Origin: Craterostigma plantagineum
Taxonomy: Eukaryota > Streptophyta > Magnoliopsida > Lamiales > Linderniaceae
Assembly: GCA_027422505.1 (NCBI GenBank)
Contig: JAPQWV010000356.1
Location: forward strand, 186,001-250,000
Length of the DNA stretch: 64,000 nucleotides
Direction of reading: 5' to 3'
In this document: piece after piece, positions 62,000-64,000 of the stretch
Layout of the letters: the number at the start of each line of letters is the position of its first letter
How positions within the stretch are numbered: position 1 is the first letter of the stretch
Made by a program: the position numbers and the translations under genes
The notes under the pieces: model-generated
Told to the model about the DNA's origin: nothing
What the model saw: the letters and a program-made list of their open reading frames with translations, nothing else
Database searches by the model: none

Positions 62000-64000
62000 A
62001 TGGCAACAATAGCGAATATTCCTACCGCCGTACCGCTGACGGGTAGCAACCACGCCGAAAGGACGGCGAAATACGACGGGGCGGACTTCAAGAGATGGCA
62101 ACAAAAGATGTTGTTTTATCTCACGACCCTGAACCTGGTGCGCTTTCTGAAAGAGCTCCCGCCCAAGGTGAACGCCAACGACGCCGCTGACGATGCCGCA
62201 CCCGAAATTGACGAACAACAAAAGGCGGCGTTGGACGCTTGGAATCATAACAATTTCATGTGTCGTAACTATATTTTGAACGCCCTTGACGACTCCCTAT
62301 ACAACGTCTACGCAGTCGCTAAAACTGCTACAGAGTTGTGGGACTCGTTGGATAAAAAGTACAAAACCGATGACGCCGGACTGAAGAAATTCATTGTCGG
62401 CAGGGTTTTGGACTATAAGATGACCGACTCCAAACCAGTGTTGGACCTGGTCCGTGATCTGCAACTGATAATCCACGATATACACGGGGAGAATATGCAG
62501 ATCAGCGAATCCTTCCAGGTAGCTGCTATAATAGAGAAGCTGCCGCCCCTGTGGAAGGACTTCAAGAACTACCTCAAGCACAAGCGTAAGGAAATGGGGC
62601 TTGAGGACCTGATCGTGAGGCTTCGAATCGAAGAAGATAATCGAAGGATCGAGGCCAAGAACAAAAGGGGCAGCGTGGAGGTACGTGCGAACCTGGCCGA
62701 ATCAAGCACCGGCATAAAGCGCAAGAGGCCTAATACGACGCAACAGAAGCCCACCAAAATAAGGGGCAACTGCTATAACTGCGACAAACCTGGGCATATG
62801 GCCAAGGATTGTTGGCTGAAGAAAAAGAGTAAGAGGAACCAAGCTCACTTGACCGAGGCAAAGCCGGGGACAGATCTAACGGAGATGGACCTAGCCGCCG
62901 TCGTATACGAGGCCAACATGGTAGACAATCCTAGGTCGTGGTATATCGACTCTGGAGAGACTCGCCACATCTGCTCTGATAAGGAGATGTTTTCAACCAA
63001 CATCCCTATCTCAGGCAGAAAGTTGTTTATGGGAAACGCAGCCACCTCTGACATCGTCGGATTAGGGCGGGTAGTGCTGAATATGACCTCGGGCAAGGAA
63101 CTCACTCTTGTGGACGTGCTGCACGTGCCAGACATCCGCAAGAACTTGGTGTCCGGCTCCCTGTTGAGCAAAGCCGGATTTAGACAGCTGTTTGAAAGTG
63201 ATAAATATGTACTGACAAAAAACGGTCATTTTGTAGGAAAGTGCTACCTCGGGAAGGGGCTCTTTAAGATGAATGTAATGCCTGTAATACGCGAGATTGA
63301 TCTCGCTAATAATAATAAAGAAAGTTCATCTTACTTGGTTGGGTGTTCCAATTTATGGCATCATAGATTAGGACATGTGGGTTTAAATAAAATAAAAAAG
63401 TTAATAAGTTTAAACCTGCTTCCACAAATGGAAGTCGACTCACAAGAAAATGTGAAGTCTGTGTCGAGGCAAAAATGGCCAAGACACCGTTCTTCTCGGT
63501 TGAGAGAAGTAGTGCGCCTCTAGAACTAATCCATACAGATATATGTGATCTGAAGTTCGTGCAGACTAGAGGTGGAAAAATGTACTTTATTACTTTTATC
63601 GATGATTGCACGAGATTTTGCTACGTATATTTGTTAAGTGGCAAGGACGAGGCTTTTGATGCCTTCAAAAGATATAAGAGTGAAGTTGAGAATCAACTAA
63701 ACTCACGAATAAAAATAATCCGAAGTGATAGAGGAGGAGAATACGTGGCTCCGTTCGAAGAATTTTGCCAAGAACACGGCATTATTCATCAAACAACTGC
63801 GCCTTATTCACATCAGTAAAACGGCGTTACTGAACGCAAAAATAGGGCTCTTAAGGAGATGATGAATGCTATGTTGATCAGTTCTGGGCAACCTCAGAAC
63901 TTGTGGGGAGAAGCAATCCTCTCAGCAAATCGCATTCTGAATATGGTGCCACACAAAAAGAAAGAAAAGACTCCATACGAGCTATGGAAAGGTAGGCCTC
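62000..64000 (+). pseudogene. Copia polyprotein, second internal region (inactive, cut by window end)
   Basis: Begins [20 protein letters not shown] and follows the first unit closely through gag, the zinc knuckle and protease. The protease motif reads WYIDSGETRHIC, with Glu in place of the conserved Ala after DSG. One A is lost in the run at about 63446-63449 (present in the first unit), shifting frame in the integrase zinc-binding region. The frame 63475-63819 continues the integrase and ends at a nonsense change (TCA to TAA) after APYSHQ. It runs on beyond the window. Confidence 0.92.

Noticed and set aside
63986..64000. GCCTC at the very end of the window as the partner of the 5-bp target duplication at 55104-55108
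   Set aside because: The window ends inside the integrase coding region; the match is a point change within the sequence GGAAAGGTAGG shared with the first unit.

Overview
The window is nuclear DNA of a flowering plant, most likely a eudicot. Host genes are split by AT-rich GT-AG introns and encode plant-specific families. The intergenic space is filled with plant LTR retrotransposons and DNA transposons. The species cannot be named from the sequence.

Seven host loci are recognisable. In order they are: a complete subclass-I SnRK2 kinase (195-2501, minus); a class III peroxidase broken in two (4839-5179 and 12541-13249, plus); a five-finger YY1-type zinc finger factor (13958-16773, minus); a PTI1-like kinase (23367-26015, minus); a two-domain METTL13-like methyltransferase (27339-32617, minus); a cytosolic methionyl-tRNA synthetase with a C-terminal EMAPII-type domain (34294-40065, minus); and the last two exons of a PUB/PUG-domain gene (54550-55108, minus). 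For five of them every exon joins in frame with GT-AG borders, giving proteins of 358, 393, 368, 756 and 798 residues.

The rest is mobile DNA. A Copia element (5180-12120, minus) sits in peroxidase exon 2; its two ends do not match and part of the exon is gone. A 4.5-kb Mutator-like element (MULE-1, 16925-21446) with a perfect 9-bp target duplication lies about 150 bp upstream of the YY1 start codon. It carries a transposase gene and a convergent plant-mobile-domain (PMD) gene. A diverged, decayed relative with the same two-gene plan lies at 48500-54279 (MULE-2), inverted, with a hAT-like element inside its transposase. Four hAT-like elements (21894-22782, 32856-33423, 43238-44226, 53083-53759) have exact or near-exact 8-bp target duplications. 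Two of them carry tRNA-like A/B-box segments. Two short Mutator-type MITEs lie at 21655-21834 and 22232-22619, the second nested in a hAT. A decayed PIF/Harbinger locus with its Myb-like partner gene spans about 41.9-45.2 kb, with a hAT between the two genes. From 55109 to the window end there is a tandem Copia array, LTR - internal - LTR - internal, in which both internal regions are inactivated. It sits inside the PUB/PUG gene.

The most interesting system is the repeated pairing of a Mutator transposase with a convergent PMD gene, bounded by terminal inverted repeats and element-specific arrays of subterminal motifs. It suggests a two-gene transposon family in which the PMD protein may be a partner or anti-silencing factor.
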